Shown here: positions 36,807 to 46,372 of the stretch, piece by piece
How the letters are laid out: every line of letters starts with the position of its first letter
How positions within the stretch are numbered: position 1 is the stretch's first letter
Source: Agrobacterium vitis
Lineage (GTDB): Bacteria > Pseudomonadota > Alphaproteobacteria > Rhizobiales > Rhizobiaceae
DNA: 64,000 nt
Assembly: GCF_013426735.1 (NCBI RefSeq)
Contig: NZ_AP023272.1
Span: 327,501-391,500 of the forward strand
Direction: 5' to 3'
The notes under the pieces: model-generated
The model's database searches: none
What the model was told of the DNA's origin: nothing
The model's input: only the letters and a program-made list of their open reading frames with translations
Translations under genes and position numbers: made by a program

Positions 36807-37763
36807 ATGGAAATGGTGCGTCGCTTAGCTCTGGTCTTTATTCTTTCGGTTTCATGTGCTTTTTCCGCTGCCTTCGTGCCGGAAATCCAGGCTGCCGAGG
36901 TGCGGATGGTGCCTGCAGGCAATCGCAATGCCGAACAGCCCCCCATTCCCGGTGCATCGAAGCAGCGCACCAAGGAAACCAAGACCACCTTCGATCTGAA
37001 ATACGAGAAGATTCGCGATCTGCTGATCAAGGATCGTCAGTTGATCGGCAAGATCAAGAAAACCGCGGCGGCCTATAATATCGACCCGATCCACATCGTT
37101 GGCGCGCTGGTCGGTGAGCATACCTATAATGTCGATGCCTACGACACATTGCAAAGCTACTATGTGAAGGCCGCTTCCTATGCCGGTCACACGTTCCGCT
37201 TTGCCTATGATGGCGAGGATGTCGATGATTTCGTCGCCCGCCCGGAATTTGCCGCCTGCGCCGAGTTGAAGGATTCGGCCAAGCTGTGGACCTGCCGGGA
37301 AAATGTCTGGGAAGACAAGTTCCAGGGCAAGCGGGTCGGAAACAAGAGCTTTCCCAACAACCGCTTCAGCGCGGTGTTTTTCCAGCCTTTCTATGCCGGG
37401 CAAACCTTTGGCCTTGGCCAGATCAACCCGCTGACGGCATTGATGCTGACCGACATGGTCCATCAGACATCCGGCTATCCCAAGCTGGACGAGAAGGATG
37501 CGGCAGGGCTCTATAAGGCCATCATGGACCCCGATACCTCGCTCGCCTATATCGCGGCGATCATCCGCAAATCCATCGATGACTATAAAACCTATGCCAA
37601 TGTGGATATTTCCAACAATCCCGGCCTGACGGCGACGCTTTACAATGTCGGGAATTCCGAGGCGCGGGCGCGGGCGCTGGGACGGCGTGGTGGCCTGCCG
37701 GAAGAAAATTACTATGGCTGGCTGGTCAATGACCGGCTGAAAGAACTTGAAGGCCTGCTTTAG
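36807..37763 (+). CDS. Exported DUF1402 protein
   Basis: A 318-residue protein of the DUF1402 family. Residues 1-30 form a signal peptide (RRLALVFILSVSCAFSAAFV then a cleavage site near IQAAE). The mature part includes KIKKTAAAYNIDPIHIVGAL, a conserved Cys pair (FAACAELKDSAKLWTCRE) and QTFGLGQINPLTALMLTDMV, which resembles the GLGQINP turn of lytic transglycosylases, with GEHTYN placing a Glu upstream. A muramidase-like fold is therefore possible, but it is inference; the family has no settled function. A second ATG two codons downstream could be the start. Confidence 0.8.
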   Translation: MEMVRRLALVFILSVSCAFSAAFVPEIQAAEVRMVPAGNRNAEQPPIPGASKQRTKETKTTFDLKYEKIRDLLIKDRQLIGKIKKTAAAYNIDPIHIVGALVGEHTYNVDAYDTLQSYYVKAASYAGHTFRFAYDGEDVDDFVARPEFAACAELKDSAKLWTCRENVWEDKFQGKRVGNKSFPNNRFSAVFFQPFYAGQTFGLGQINPLTALMLTDMVHQTSGYPKLDEKDAAGLYKAIMDPDTSLAYIAAIIRKSIDDYKTYANVDISNNPGLTATLYNVGNSEARARALGRRGGLPEENYYGWLVNDRLKELEGLL

Positions 37764-37779
37764 GCCCTGTGAGGGCCTC
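37763..37779. other. Short perfect hairpin at the DUF1402 stop codon
   Basis: AGGCCCT (37763-37769) pairs with AGGGCCT (37773-37779) with a 3-base loop, starting in the stop codon. It may help terminate transcription; no T run follows. The 198 bases to trxA hold no gene and no repeat, and are the second edge of the block that looks inverted. Confidence 0.4.
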
Positions 37780-37961
37780 ATCTTTGTAATGTCCTCTGCA
37801 AACTCAAGAATTTGGACCGCATCGCCACGCGAAACAAAAATCGGCTCGGGGCTATAACGTTTTGTCTTGGCTGACGCCCGACAATTGCAATGCGCTTTAA
37901 GTTGAAATCCTCACAATAACCATCATATATGTGACAACAGGAATTCTCCAAGGAGCAGCCA

Positions 37962-38282
37962 ATGGCTACGGTAAAAGTCGATGCAAGCAATTTCGAAGCG
38001 GAAGTTCTACAGTCGGTAGAGCCTGTCGTGGTGGACTTCTGGGCCGAATGGTGCGGCCCCTGCAAGATGATCGCCCCCAGCCTGGATGAAATCTCCACGG
38101 AACTGGCCGGTAAGGTTAAGATCGCCAAGCTCAACATTGACGAAAACCCAGAACTCGCCGCCAAATTCGGCGTCCGCTCCATCCCAACGCTCGCCATGTT
38201 CAAGGGCGGCGAAGTGGCTGACATCAAGGTTGGCGCTGCCCCGAAGACGGCCCTGTCCAGCTGGATCGCTGGCGCTGCTTGA
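37962..38282 (+). CDS. trxA: Thioredoxin
   Basis: A 106-residue thioredoxin with the active site WCGPC at residues 30-34 ([19 protein letters not shown]) and the cis-Pro loop [11 protein letters not shown]. It reduces protein disulfides and ribonucleotide reductase using TrxB. AAGGAG lies 7 bases before the ATG. In other Rhizobiaceae I recall it directly downstream of addA; here its upstream neighbour is the DUF1402 gene. A terminator follows. Confidence 0.96.
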   Translation: MATVKVDASNFEAEVLQSVEPVVVDFWAEWCGPCKMIAPSLDEISTELAGKVKIAKLNIDENPELAAKFGVRSIPTLAMFKGGEVADIKVGAAPKTALSSWIAGAA

Positions 38283-38311
38283 GTGGCGGCTGGATATAAT
38301 TGGATACGAAG

Positions 38312-38338
38312 AAGCCCGGTTTTGCCGGGCTTTTTTGT
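38312..38338 (+). terminator. Rho-independent terminator after trxA
   Basis: An 8-bp stem AAGCCCGG / CCGGGCTT (38312-38319 with 38325-38332), loop TTTTG, running into TTTTTT. Confidence 0.9.
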
Positions 38339-38547
38339 TTGGGAGATAAAGCAGGGAAATGAATTATTGGATGAATGTCGGCTTTGCGCCGCCATTGCAG
38401 TAATTGCTCTCACATCCAAATGTATCTGGAAGCAGTCGTTGATTTCGCTTGAGAAATACATCTGGGCATTACGTTCATTTTTTCTTGCCGTTAAAGCTGA
38501 GTACATATTAAATACAACTCAATAATAGACAACGGGTGGGGCTGGAA
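38339..38547. other. AT-rich gap upstream of the OLD-family ATPase gene
   Basis: Lower in GC than the genes around it, with no gene. TTGCCG (38489-38494) and TTAAAT (38512-38517), 17 bases apart, could form a promoter about 30 bases before the ATPase gene; this is weak. The composition shift fits the edge of an acquired segment. Confidence 0.4.
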
Positions 38548-40518
38548 ATGAAACTGAAGGAGTACAGGGTTCGAGAGTTTCGCAGTATCTGGGATACCGG
38601 CCCAATCAAGGTGGACGACCAAACAACCTGCTTTGTGGGCAAGAACGAGGCGGGCAAGACGACTGTTCTGACGGCCCTTTATCGAACCAACCCGATTCGA
38701 CCTAAGGATGCTGTTTTCGACGAGACTTACGACTACCCCAAGCGCGAGGTGGAGGACTACCTGCATGCGGTCGAAAGTGGCGAGCGCGATAAGGCTGTGG
38801 TCGTCAGTTGCACTTACGAACTCGAACAGGATAACTTCGACGTCATATCGGAGGTATTCGGACCAAAGGCATTCACCGGCCCAACATTTACCCGTGACTG
38901 CTACTACGGCAACAACAACAGCAAGGGTTACCTGACATGCGATGAGGCTGCGGCAAGGAGGCACCTTGCTGACAACTCAGCATTGATTGATGACCTAAAG
39001 ACCAAGTTGCTCGAAGCTCCAGACTGGCAGGCATTTGCTGCGACCCTCGATGGGGCAGAAGCTACTGAAGCTGTTACGGCGCTTAAAGCTCTGGTCGCTA
39101 AGGTCATAAAGAGTGGCACTGTCCGCTCTTACATCTACCAAAACTTGATCTGGCCCCGAGCGCCCAAGTTCCTCTACTTCGATGAATATTACCAGATGGA
39201 GGGGCAGGCCAACCTCAACGCCCTCATTGCGCGCGAAGACAGCGACCAGCTCCTCGACTCGGACTACCCGCTCATCGGCCTCATCAACCTCGCGCGCCTC
39301 GACCACCGCAAGCTCGTGGCCACCAACAACACGGTGGAACTGAAGAACAAGCTGCAAGGTGCCGGGAACCATCTGACCCAGCGTATCGTCAAGTACTGGT
39401 CTCAGAACAAGCACATACAGATGCGCTTCGATGTGCGTGACGCCAAAGCCGGAGACCCTGTCGGGATGCAGCAAGGGGTCAACGTGTGGGGCGAAGTGTA
39501 TGACTCCGTGCACTGGGCCACGACGCCGTTGAGCAATCGGTCGCGGGGCTTTGTGTGGTTCTTCTCGTTCTTGGCTTGGTACGAGGACGTGAAACGCCAG
39601 AAGCAGAATGTCATCCTGCTGCTGGATGAGCCTGGTCTGTCATTGCACGGTCGCGCGCAGGCCGACTTGCTACGCTACTTCGACGCCGAGCTATCGGGCC
39701 ACCAACTCCTGTACACCACGCACTCACCGTTCATGATCGACCCTACACAGTTCGAGCGGGTCCGCATCGTGCAGGATTTGGGCATCGATGCTCCCGAAGC
39801 TCTTCCCAAGGAGGAAGATGGCACTAAGGTGCTGGCCAATGTGTTCGACGCCACCGACGACAGCTTGTTTCCCTTACAGGGGGCGCTCGGCTACGAAATC
39901 CAGCAAACGCTTTTCATCGGGCCGAACTCGCTCATCGTCGAGGGCGTCGCCGACATGCTCTACCTGCGGGGGGTGGCGGCCCAATTGGAGCGCGAGGGCC
40001 GCGAGGGGTTGTCTGAGCAATGGATCATCACGCCCGTCGGCGGTAGCGGAAAAGTGCCCACGTTCGTGGGACTTCTTGGCTCGCAGAAGGGAATCAACGT
40101 GGCGACGCTGCTAGACATTCAGAGCAGCGACAAGCAGCTCATTGAAGACCTTTACAAGAAGAACCTGCTCACCAAGAAGCAGGTGTCGACCTACGCGGAC
40201 TTCACCGGCACTGCTGAAGCTGATGTGGAAGACATGTTTGATCGGTCGTTCTACGTAGAGCTAGTCAACGGTGAGTATGGCAAGCAGCTCACGTCGAAGA
40301 TCACGCTTGCGAAGCTCAACCAGAATGTGCCGCGGACGCTGCGGGCGATTGACGCTTGGCTGGCCGACAACCCCTTGAAATCCGGTTCGTTCGGCCACTA
40401 CAGGCCCGCGCGCTACTTCACCGAGCAGCTAACCACACTTTGGCCGAAGGTGTCGCACGAGACGAAGGACCGATTCGAGGCGGCGTTCAAGCACCTGAAC
40501 GGGCTCTTGCGAAAGTAG
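38548..40518 (+). CDS. OLD-family ATPase with TOPRIM nuclease domain
   Basis: A 656-residue protein I read as an overcoming-lysogenization-defect (OLD) type nuclease. N-terminal ABC-type ATPase: Walker A GKNEAGKTT (31-39), a signature-like SNRSRGF, Walker B VILLLDEPGLSLHG with Asp360-Glu361, and switch His in TTHSPFMID. C-terminal TOPRIM: Glu465 in LIVEGVADMLYL, Asp523 and Asp528 in LLDIQSSD, and Glu561/Asp562/Asp565 in VEDMFD. Class 1 OLD proteins stand alone; class 2 (GajA) pair with a UvrD-like helicase, and none is near. A role in phage defence or DNA repair is inference. The GTG four codons upstream is also possible. It lies alone between trxA and folC. Confidence 0.82.
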   Translation: MKLKEYRVREFRSIWDTGPIKVDDQTTCFVGKNEAGKTTVLTALYRTNPIRPKDAVFDETYDYPKREVEDYLHAVESGERDKAVVVSCTYELEQDNFDVISEVFGPKAFTGPTFTRDCYYGNNNSKGYLTCDEAAARRHLADNSALIDDLKTKLLEAPDWQAFAATLDGAEATEAVTALKALVAKVIKSGTVRSYIYQNLIWPRAPKFLYFDEYYQMEGQANLNALIAREDSDQLLDSDYPLIGLINLARLDHRKLVATNNTVELKNKLQGAGNHLTQRIVKYWSQNKHIQMRFDVRDAKAGDPVGMQQGVNVWGEVYDSVHWATTPLSNRSRGFVWFFSFLAWYEDVKRQKQNVILLLDEPGLSLHGRAQADLLRYFDAELSGHQLLYTTHSPFMIDPTQFERVRIVQDLGIDAPEALPKEEDGTKVLANVFDATDDSLFPLQGALGYEIQQTLFIGPNSLIVEGVADMLYLRGVAAQLEREGREGLSEQWIITPVGGSGKVPTFVGLLGSQKGINVATLLDIQSSDKQLIEDLYKKNLLTKKQVSTYADFTGTAEADVEDMFDRSFYVELVNGEYGKQLTSKITLAKLNQNVPRTLRAIDAWLADNPLKSGSFGHYRPARYFTEQLTTLWPKVSHETKDRFEAAFKHLNGLLRK

Positions 40519-40639
40519 CTGCCGCCGACCGCATCTTTGGCAAACTCTAGGGTCGACTTGTACGACTTTTCGGTACGAAGCGGACAGTCAACTCGCGGCC
40601 CCTTTGCAGACAAGCCTATAGTAAATAGATTTCAAAAAA
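40519..40639. other. Gap between convergent genes
   Basis: 121 bases between the ATPase gene and the DUF2161 gene. I see no strong terminator or repeat. Confidence 0.4.
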
Positions 40640-41305
40640 TCACTCTAAACGCCCCTGCCCCGGCGGCCACCGCCTCAGCGCCTCGTTCCCCGCCTCCGTC
40701 AATCCATAAACCCCACGCTCGACCCGCTCAAACCAACCATAGACATTGGACAGCAAAATCTTTCCGGCGTCAGGGACCGCTTTGCGCACATCGCCAACCC
40801 GCATCGGCTCGGCGACAAGAATTGCCGCACAGGCAAGGGCGTTCTGGCGGTAGGCGGTCATCACAGGCATTCTTGTGCTGCCGCCAAGCGCCGGATCGCC
40901 GCGCCGGGTCTGGTGTTCACGCATCAGACGGGAGCGGCGTTTGGGATTCGTGCGGGGCATGGGCGAGACGGAGCCGACGATGATGCTGACGTCACCGTTG
41001 GCGGAGACGCCGAGCATGCCGATGCCGAGACGGCGGCAGAGGTCGCGGTAGCGCTTGTCGGCCTCCCGCCCCCTGCCCTTGGCCGAGATTTTCGCGGCAA
41101 TCCAGACCTCGTCGGATATGGCTGCCCGGTCTACGGCCTGAAGGATGAGTTCCAGATTGAAACTCAGTTTCAGTTCGCAAATCACCACGACGGATGGATC
41201 GTCAGCGCTCAGGCCCACAAGATCACAGCCGCCGATTTCGCCTTTTACGGTATAGCCTGCTTTTTCGAGAAACGATTTCACAGGGAGATAAAGGGATGTT
41301 TCCAT
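40640..41305 (-). CDS. DUF2161 family PD-(D/E)XK nuclease-like protein
   Basis: A 221-residue protein of the DUF2161 (COG5482) family. A PD-(D/E)XK-like pattern is visible: Asp28 in GGCDLVG and Glu44-x-Lys46 in VVVICELKLSF, with an early Glu in FLEKAGY. The C-terminal third (MRVGDVRKAVPDAGKILLSN then YGWFERVERGVYGLTEAG) looks like a winged helix. The family is predicted to be a phosphodiesterase or nuclease; no function is established that I know of. I start at METSLYLPVKSFLEKAGY (41305). It is convergent with the OLD-family gene, and whether they work together is unknown. The upstream region is full of repeats. Confidence 0.8.
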   Translation of the reverse strand: METSLYLPVKSFLEKAGYTVKGEIGGCDLVGLSADDPSVVVICELKLSFNLELILQAVDRAAISDEVWIAAKISAKGRGREADKRYRDLCRRLGIGMLGVSANGDVSIIVGSVSPMPRTNPKRRSRLMREHQTRRGDPALGGSTRMPVMTAYRQNALACAAILVAEPMRVGDVRKAVPDAGKILLSNVYGWFERVERGVYGLTEAGNEALRRWPPGQGRLE

Positions 41306-41803
41306 GGGGGATCGCGCATTGGGCCGGAGAATCACTCGGCTACTCTATAACGATGTCGATGGGGAAACATCGTTTATCGCAATGTCAGGCAGGACATGAC
41401 GCGAACGTTTTGATGCGCGGCTTACCCCCCTCTGTCCTGCCGGACATCTCCCCCTCAAGGAGGGAGATCGGATAGACGTTACAGCTTAAGTTTACGGATA
41501 GGTCGTGATCACCGATACGCTGGGAGCAATAATGTGATTCGCAAGGCCAAATCCGGGTTGATCTCCCTCCTTGAGTGGGGTGAGAAAGGGTCGGCGCAGC
41601 CGAAAAATCGATCCAGTGGATCGATTGTACTGACGAACGCCCGAAGCCATGCGAAGGGCCAAATCCGGCAAGGCAGAGGGGGGGGTACGCGGCATATCAA
41701 AACGTTTGAGTCATGTACTCTGATATTGACAAACCATCATCATATTTAATTGTTTTCATTAGTCTTTTAGGAAAGCTGGGTTCCACTTTTCCCAAGGCAA
41801 ACC
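41306..41803. other. 498-base repeat-filled gap between DUF2161 gene and folC
   Basis: No gene. It contains the large palindromic element at 41423-41687 and a partial mosaic repeat at about 41745-41808. The DUF2161 promoter should be in 41306-41420. Confidence 0.55.
41423..41687. repeat. 265-bp composite palindromic element
   Basis: The left end TACCCCCCTCTGTCCTGCCG (41423-41442) with TCAAGGAGGGAGATC (41455-41469) is mirrored on the right by GATCTCCCTCCTTGA near 41561 and GGCAAGGCAGAGGGG...GTA ending at 41687. The right arm is longer than the left by roughly 100 bases, holding CGATCCAGTGGATCG (a perfect small palindrome). This type of CCCCCTCTG..CCTGCCGGACAT element is frequent between genes in Rhizobiaceae as I recall it. 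Confidence 0.75.
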
Positions 41804-41808
41804 CTACC
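41745..41808. repeat. Partial mosaic repeat downstream of folC
   Basis: TTTTCATTAGTCTTTTAGGA followed by AAGCTGGGTTCCACTTTTCC and GGCAAACC resembles the 3' half of the repeat at 23660-23760 (TTTCGTTTGTCTTTTTGGGA, GTTCCACTT, AACAAAC). Confidence 0.55.
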
Positions 41809-43147
41809 TCGGCGGCGTGCCATTATCCGCCAGCACATTTCCAACAACATAAAGCGAGCCGCCAATCAGGATTCGCGGAGCAATCTCTTCGGTATTGATC
41901 CGGCTACGGATCGCTTCCAGCGCTTCCGCAACCGATGAGACAGGCTCTGCGGGAATTCCGGCATCGCAGGCGGAGCTGGCCAGCGCCACCGGGTCCAAGG
42001 CTGCGTCAGTGCCGCGGATTGGTACGGTGAAGGCCTGGATGGCCAAGCCTTCAAAGGCTTTAAAATAGCCAAGGGGGTCCTTGGTGTTGAGCATGCCGGT
42101 GATCAGGTAGAGCGGGCGGGACTGGCGTTCTTCAAAGCCTGCCATGGCCTCGGCAATCACCTCACCGGCACCGGGATTATGGCCGCCATCCACCCAGATT
42201 TCGGCGCCTTTCGGCGCGTGGTCCAGCAACGCGCCTTCCGTCAGCTTTTGCAGGCGGCCCGGCCATTCAACGCTGTGCATCGCGGCCTCAGCCATGGCTT
42301 CGGTCACGGTAAAGCCAGCGGAGCGCACGGCGCGGATGGCCGCTGCGGCATTGGCAAATTGGTGGCGGCCCGGAAGTTTTGGCAGGGGCAGATCCATCAG
42401 GCCCGTTTCATCCTGATAGACCAGCCGTCCATGCTCCTCAAATGCCAGATAATCCTGACCGAACACCGAGAGCGGACAGCCCAATCGCTCGGCAATATCC
42501 ACCAGCGCCTCGCGGGCGGCGGCAAATTCCTGATGGCCGATCACCACCGGTCGCCGTCTTTTCATGATCCCGGCTTTCTCGGCAGCGATCAGCTCCACCC
42601 GGTCGCCCAGATAGGCCTGATGGTCAAAAGAAATCGGCATGATGACGGAGACAGCGGGCCGATCCACCACATTGGTACAATCCAGCCGCCCGCCCATGCC
42701 GACTTCCATAATCACCGCATCAGCGGGAATTTCAGAAAACAGCAGGAAAGCGGCAGCCGTCAAAATTTCAAAGACGGTGATGTGCTGGCCCGCATTGGCG
42801 ACCGCCACTCGTTTCAAGGCATCGGCGAGCGAACCATCGTCAACGATCTGCCCTTTGCCGCCTTTGACGCCAATCCGGTAGCGCTCGTGCCAATTGACCA
42901 AATGCGGTGACGTGTGGACATGAACGGCAAGGCCGCCAGCTTCCAACAGCGCACGCGAAAAGGCGCTGACGGAGCCTTTGCCATTGGTGCCAGCCACATG
43001 GATGACCGGCGGCAACTTGTCCTGTGGATTGCCCAGCACTTCGAGCAAGCGCCGCATACGCTCCAGGGTCATGTCAAAACCCTTGGGATGCAACTGCATC
43101 AATTCATTGATGACCTGTTCAGCCTGGCTCAGCGTATTCTCTATCAT
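41804..43147 (-). CDS. folC: Dihydrofolate synthase / folylpolyglutamate synthase
   Basis: A 447-residue Mur-ligase-type enzyme that adds glutamate to dihydropteroate and to folates. The P-loop is IHVAGTNGKGSVSAF, followed by TSPHLVNWHERYRI, and VMEVGMGGRLDCTNV is the second hallmark. The open frame starts 23 codons earlier; MIENTLSQAEQVINELMQLH at 43147 is the expected start. It is the last gene of a leftward run trpF-trpB-trpA-accD-folC. Confidence 0.95.
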   Translation of the reverse strand: MIENTLSQAEQVINELMQLHPKGFDMTLERMRRLLEVLGNPQDKLPPVIHVAGTNGKGSVSAFSRALLEAGGLAVHVHTSPHLVNWHERYRIGVKGGKGQIVDDGSLADALKRVAVANAGQHITVFEILTAAAFLLFSEIPADAVIMEVGMGGRLDCTNVVDRPAVSVIMPISFDHQAYLGDRVELIAAEKAGIMKRRRPVVIGHQEFAAAREALVDIAERLGCPLSVFGQDYLAFEEHGRLVYQDETGLMDLPLPKLPGRHQFANAAAAIRAVRSAGFTVTEAMAEAAMHSVEWPGRLQKLTEGALLDHAPKGAEIWVDGGHNPGAGEVIAEAMAGFEERQSRPLYLITGMLNTKDPLGYFKAFEGLAIQAFTVPIRGTDAALDPVALASSACDAGIPAEPVSSVAEALEAIRSRINTEEIAPRILIGGSLYVVGNVLADNGTPPR

Positions 43148-43255
43148 GGGGCGGTTCCAGGCTTGCAAGTCGTTTTGAGGGCCGGAGGCAGTAAAACTGC
43201 TCCCGGCTTTAGGCATGTCAGGCGGCTATTGCCGTCACTATATCACCCAAGGCGA

Positions 43256-44176
43256 TCAGGCGGAAACGGCGCGCGAGGCCTCAATGACCGACAAGGTCTT
43301 GTCATCATTAGCACCAACCACCGTTGCGGGCTGCTTCGTCAGGATTTTCAGGGTGCGGGCCAGGGTGGCCGGAATATCGTGGCGCTTGACCACCATATCG
43401 ACCATGCCGTGCTCCAGCAGGTATTCCGAGGTCTGGAACCCCTCCGGCAGCTTTTCGCGGATGGTCTGCTCGATCACGCGCTTACCGGCAAAGCAGATTT
43501 CAGCACCCGGCTCAGCAATATGGAGATCGCCCAGCATGGCATAGGATGCCGTCACGCCGCCCGTGGTCGGATTGGTCAGCACAACGATGTAAGGCAGTCC
43601 TGCTTCCTTCAGCAAATCGACGGCAACAGTGGTGCGCGGCAATTGCATCAGCGACAGAATGCCTTCCTGCATGCGCGCGCCGCCCGAAGCCGGGAACATC
43701 ACCAGCGGGCATTTTTCCGCAATGGCCCGCTCGAACGCCTTGACGATGGCTTCACCAGCAGCAATGCCGAGTGACCCGCCCATGAAGTTGAATTCATGCA
43801 CGACGGCCACCAGCTTCAGGCCTTCGACCGTGCCGAGACCGGCGACAATCGTGTCTTCCTGCTCGGTCTTGGTGCGGCTATCCTTCAATCGGTCGCTGTA
43901 TTTCTTCGAATCGCGGAACTTCAGCGGGTCCTGCGCCACTTTCGGCTGGGCGAAAGCTTCGTACTTGCCACCATCGAACAGATCAGCCAGCCGCGCCTTG
44001 GCGGGCATTTTCATATGATAGCCGGAGGCGGGAACAACCCATTTGTTCTCTTCCAGATCCTTATGAAAAACCATTTCGCCGGTTTCGGGGCACTTGATCC
44101 AGAGATTGTCCGGAACATCGCGACGGCCCAGCATGGAATTGATGCGGGGGCGAACGTAATTGGTAATCCAGTTCAC
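43256..44176 (-). CDS. accD: Acetyl-CoA carboxylase carboxyltransferase subunit beta
   Basis: A 306-residue beta subunit of the carboxyltransferase that makes malonyl-CoA for fatty acids. Blocks [20 protein letters not shown] and [15 protein letters not shown] are typical. The start is GTG at 44176 ([17 protein letters not shown]): AAGGAG lies 8 bases before it and the family starts here, whereas the open frame runs 68 codons further. Only one Cys ([10 protein letters not shown]) remains of the four-Cys zinc ribbon of E. coli AccD, which is normal for this group. folC follows downstream. Confidence 0.95.
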   Translation of the reverse strand: MNWITNYVRPRINSMLGRRDVPDNLWIKCPETGEMVFHKDLEENKWVVPASGYHMKMPAKARLADLFDGGKYEAFAQPKVAQDPLKFRDSKKYSDRLKDSRTKTEQEDTIVAGLGTVEGLKLVAVVHEFNFMGGSLGIAAGEAIVKAFERAIAEKCPLVMFPASGGARMQEGILSLMQLPRTTVAVDLLKEAGLPYIVVLTNPTTGGVTASYAMLGDLHIAEPGAEICFAGKRVIEQTIREKLPEGFQTSEYLLEHGMVDMVVKRHDIPATLARTLKILTKQPATVVGANDDKTLSVIEASRAVSA

Positions 44177-44258
44177 TTTGAATACTCCTTGATCGAGCAC
44201 TTCCGGGATCGGCAGGCCGGCATCCGAAAAGGCTGAAAACAGACAATCAGGAAGTCGT

Positions 44259-44276
44259 GGAGCCCGCTTGGGCTCC
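44259..44276. other. Hairpin between trpA and accD
   Basis: GGAGCCC and GGGCTCC pair with a GCTT loop in the 134-base trpA-accD gap, with GAAG/CTTC outer arms. It could be a terminator without a T run or an RNA processing site. Confidence 0.4.
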
Positions 44277-44310
44277 GCGTCTTCCAAGGCAATAGCCCAT
44301 TTTAGAAGGA

Positions 44311-45150
44311 CTATTGCGCCGCCGCAAGCCGGGCGGTCTGGACGCCGCTTGCCAGCCCACGCACTAGGGTTACCACCCATTGCACCGTATCCGCCGTCGC
44401 CTTATCATCCTTGGTCAGGCTCAGTGCGACCTGATTGACGATGGCCGTGCCAACCACGACGCCATCGGCGCTGGCCCCAATCAGCCTTGCATGTTCCGCC
44501 GTCTTCACGCCGAAGCCGACGCAGATCGGCAGATCGGTATGGGCCTTGATCCGCCCGACAGCACCGGCAACCTTGGACGGATCGGGCAAAGCCGAGCCGG
44601 TAATGCCGTTCATCGATACATAATAGACGAATCCAGAGGTATTTTGCAGCACCATCGGCAGGCGCTTCTCATCCGTGGTCGGTGTCGCCAGGCGAATGAA
44701 ATTGATGTCGCGCTTACGCGCCGGTAGGCACAATTCATCGTCCATTTCTGGTGGAAGATCGACAACAATCAAGCCATCGATGCCCGCCTCCAGCGCGTCA
44801 TCCAGGAATTTTTCGACGCCGTAGACGTAGATCGGATTGTAATAGCCCATCATGACGATCGGCGTAGCCTGATCGGCCTTGCGGAATTCTCTAGCCATAT
44901 CCAGCGTTTTTACCAGGGTCTGTCCGGCCTTGAGGGCGCGTTGACCGGCCATTTGGATGGCTGGACCATCGGCCATCGGATCGGAAAACGGCATTCCCAG
45001 CTCGATCACATCGGCACCGGCACCAGGCAATGCCTTCATGATCGCCAGCGACGTTTCGAAATCCGGGTCGCCGCCCATGAAATAAGTGACGAGAGCCGGG
45101 CGGCCCTCTTCCTTCAGATCGGCGAACCGTTTGTCCATACGCTGCGTCAT
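44311..45150 (-). CDS. trpA: Tryptophan synthase alpha subunit
   Basis: A 279-residue TIM-barrel lyase that releases indole from indole-3-glycerol phosphate. Catalytic Glu and Asp are in [20 protein letters not shown]. Start at [19 protein letters not shown] (45150), one base after the trpB stop, so translation is coupled. The longer open frame would run into trpB. It works with TrpB as the alpha2-beta2 complex. Confidence 0.96.
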   Translation of the reverse strand: MTQRMDKRFADLKEEGRPALVTYFMGGDPDFETSLAIMKALPGAGADVIELGMPFSDPMADGPAIQMAGQRALKAGQTLVKTLDMAREFRKADQATPIVMMGYYNPIYVYGVEKFLDDALEAGIDGLIVVDLPPEMDDELCLPARKRDINFIRLATPTTDEKRLPMVLQNTSGFVYYVSMNGITGSALPDPSKVAGAVGRIKAHTDLPICVGFGVKTAEHARLIGASADGVVVGTAIVNQVALSLTKDDKATADTVQWVVTLVRGLASGVQTARLAAAQ

Positions 45151-45151
45151 A

Positions 45152-46372
45152 TCAGAGCCCCATTCCCAGAATCTTGCCGACTGTGAATATGTCCTTATCA
45201 CCGCGCCCACAGAGGTTCATCAGGATGATCTCGTCCTTGCCCATTTTCGGAGCGCGCTTCATCACTTCGGCCAAGGCGTGGCTGGGCTCCAGAGCGGGAA
45301 TAATGCCTTCGGTGCGGGTCAGAAGCTGGAAGGCCTCAAGCGCTTCGGTATCCATGATCGGCACATATTCCACACGGCCGATATCCTTCAACCAGGAATG
45401 TTCAGGACCGATACCCGGGTAATCAAGCCCGGCGGAAATCGAATGGCCATCCTTGATCTGCCCGTCGCTGTCTTGCAGCAGATAGGTGCGGTTGCCATGC
45501 AGGACACCAGGGGTTCCAGCGGTCAGCGAGGCGCAATGCTCATTGCCATCCAGCCCCTTGCCGCCAGCCTCGACACCGATCATCCGCACGCTCTCATCAT
45601 CGAGGAACGGATGGAACAAGCCAATGGCATTGGAGCCACCGCCGACGGCTGCCACCAGCATATCCGGCAGGCGGCCTTCGGCAGCCATCATCTGCTCGCG
45701 GGATTCCTTGCCGATCACCGACTGGAACTCGCGGACCATTTCCGGATAGGGATGCGGACCGGCAGCCGTGCCGATCATGTAATAGGTCTCATCGACATTG
45801 GTGACCCAGTCGCGCAGGGCCTCGTTCATCGCATCCTTCAAGGTGCCATGCCCTGAAGTGACCGGGCGGACTTCCGCACCGAGCAGCTTCATGCGGAAGA
45901 CGTTCGGCGCCTGGCGCTCCACATCGGTAGCACCCATATAGACGATGCAGGGCAGGCCGAAGCGGGCAGCCACGGTGGCCGAGGCCACACCGTGCTGGCC
46001 AGCGCCGGTCTCGGCGATGATCCGGGTCTTGCCCATGCGCTTGGCCAGCAGGATCTGGCCGAGACAATTGTTGATCTTGTGCGAACCGGTATGGTTCAAC
46101 TCGTCGCGCTTGAAATAGATCTTGGCGCCACCAAGTTCCTCCGTCAGCCGCTCGGCAAAATAGAGCGGGCTTGGACGCCCGGTATAATGGGTGTTGAGGT
46201 GATCGAGTTCAGCCTTGAAGCTGGGGTCGGTCTTGGCATTTTCCCATTCCGCCTGCAGATCCAGGATCAGCGGCATCAAGGTTTCGGCCACGAAGCGGCC
46301 GCCGAAAATGCCGAAACGGCCATCTTCATCCGGCCCGGACCGGAAGGAATTCGGGATTGGGTTCTGGTTCAC
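45152..46372 (-). CDS. trpB: Tryptophan synthase beta subunit
   Basis: A 406-residue PLP enzyme that joins indole and serine. The PLP lysine is in [16 protein letters not shown], the phosphate-binding loop is [12 protein letters not shown], and [10 protein letters not shown] is conserved. The ATG at 46372 overlaps the trpF stop by 4 bases. Normal length. Confidence 0.97.
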   Translation of the reverse strand: MNQNPIPNSFRSGPDEDGRFGIFGGRFVAETLMPLILDLQAEWENAKTDPSFKAELDHLNTHYTGRPSPLYFAERLTEELGGAKIYFKRDELNHTGSHKINNCLGQILLAKRMGKTRIIAETGAGQHGVASATVAARFGLPCIVYMGATDVERQAPNVFRMKLLGAEVRPVTSGHGTLKDAMNEALRDWVTNVDETYYMIGTAAGPHPYPEMVREFQSVIGKESREQMMAAEGRLPDMLVAAVGGGSNAIGLFHPFLDDESVRMIGVEAGGKGLDGNEHCASLTAGTPGVLHGNRTYLLQDSDGQIKDGHSISAGLDYPGIGPEHSWLKDIGRVEYVPIMDTEALEAFQLLTRTEGIIPALEPSHALAEVMKRAPKMGKDEIILMNLCGRGDKDIFTVGKILGMGL

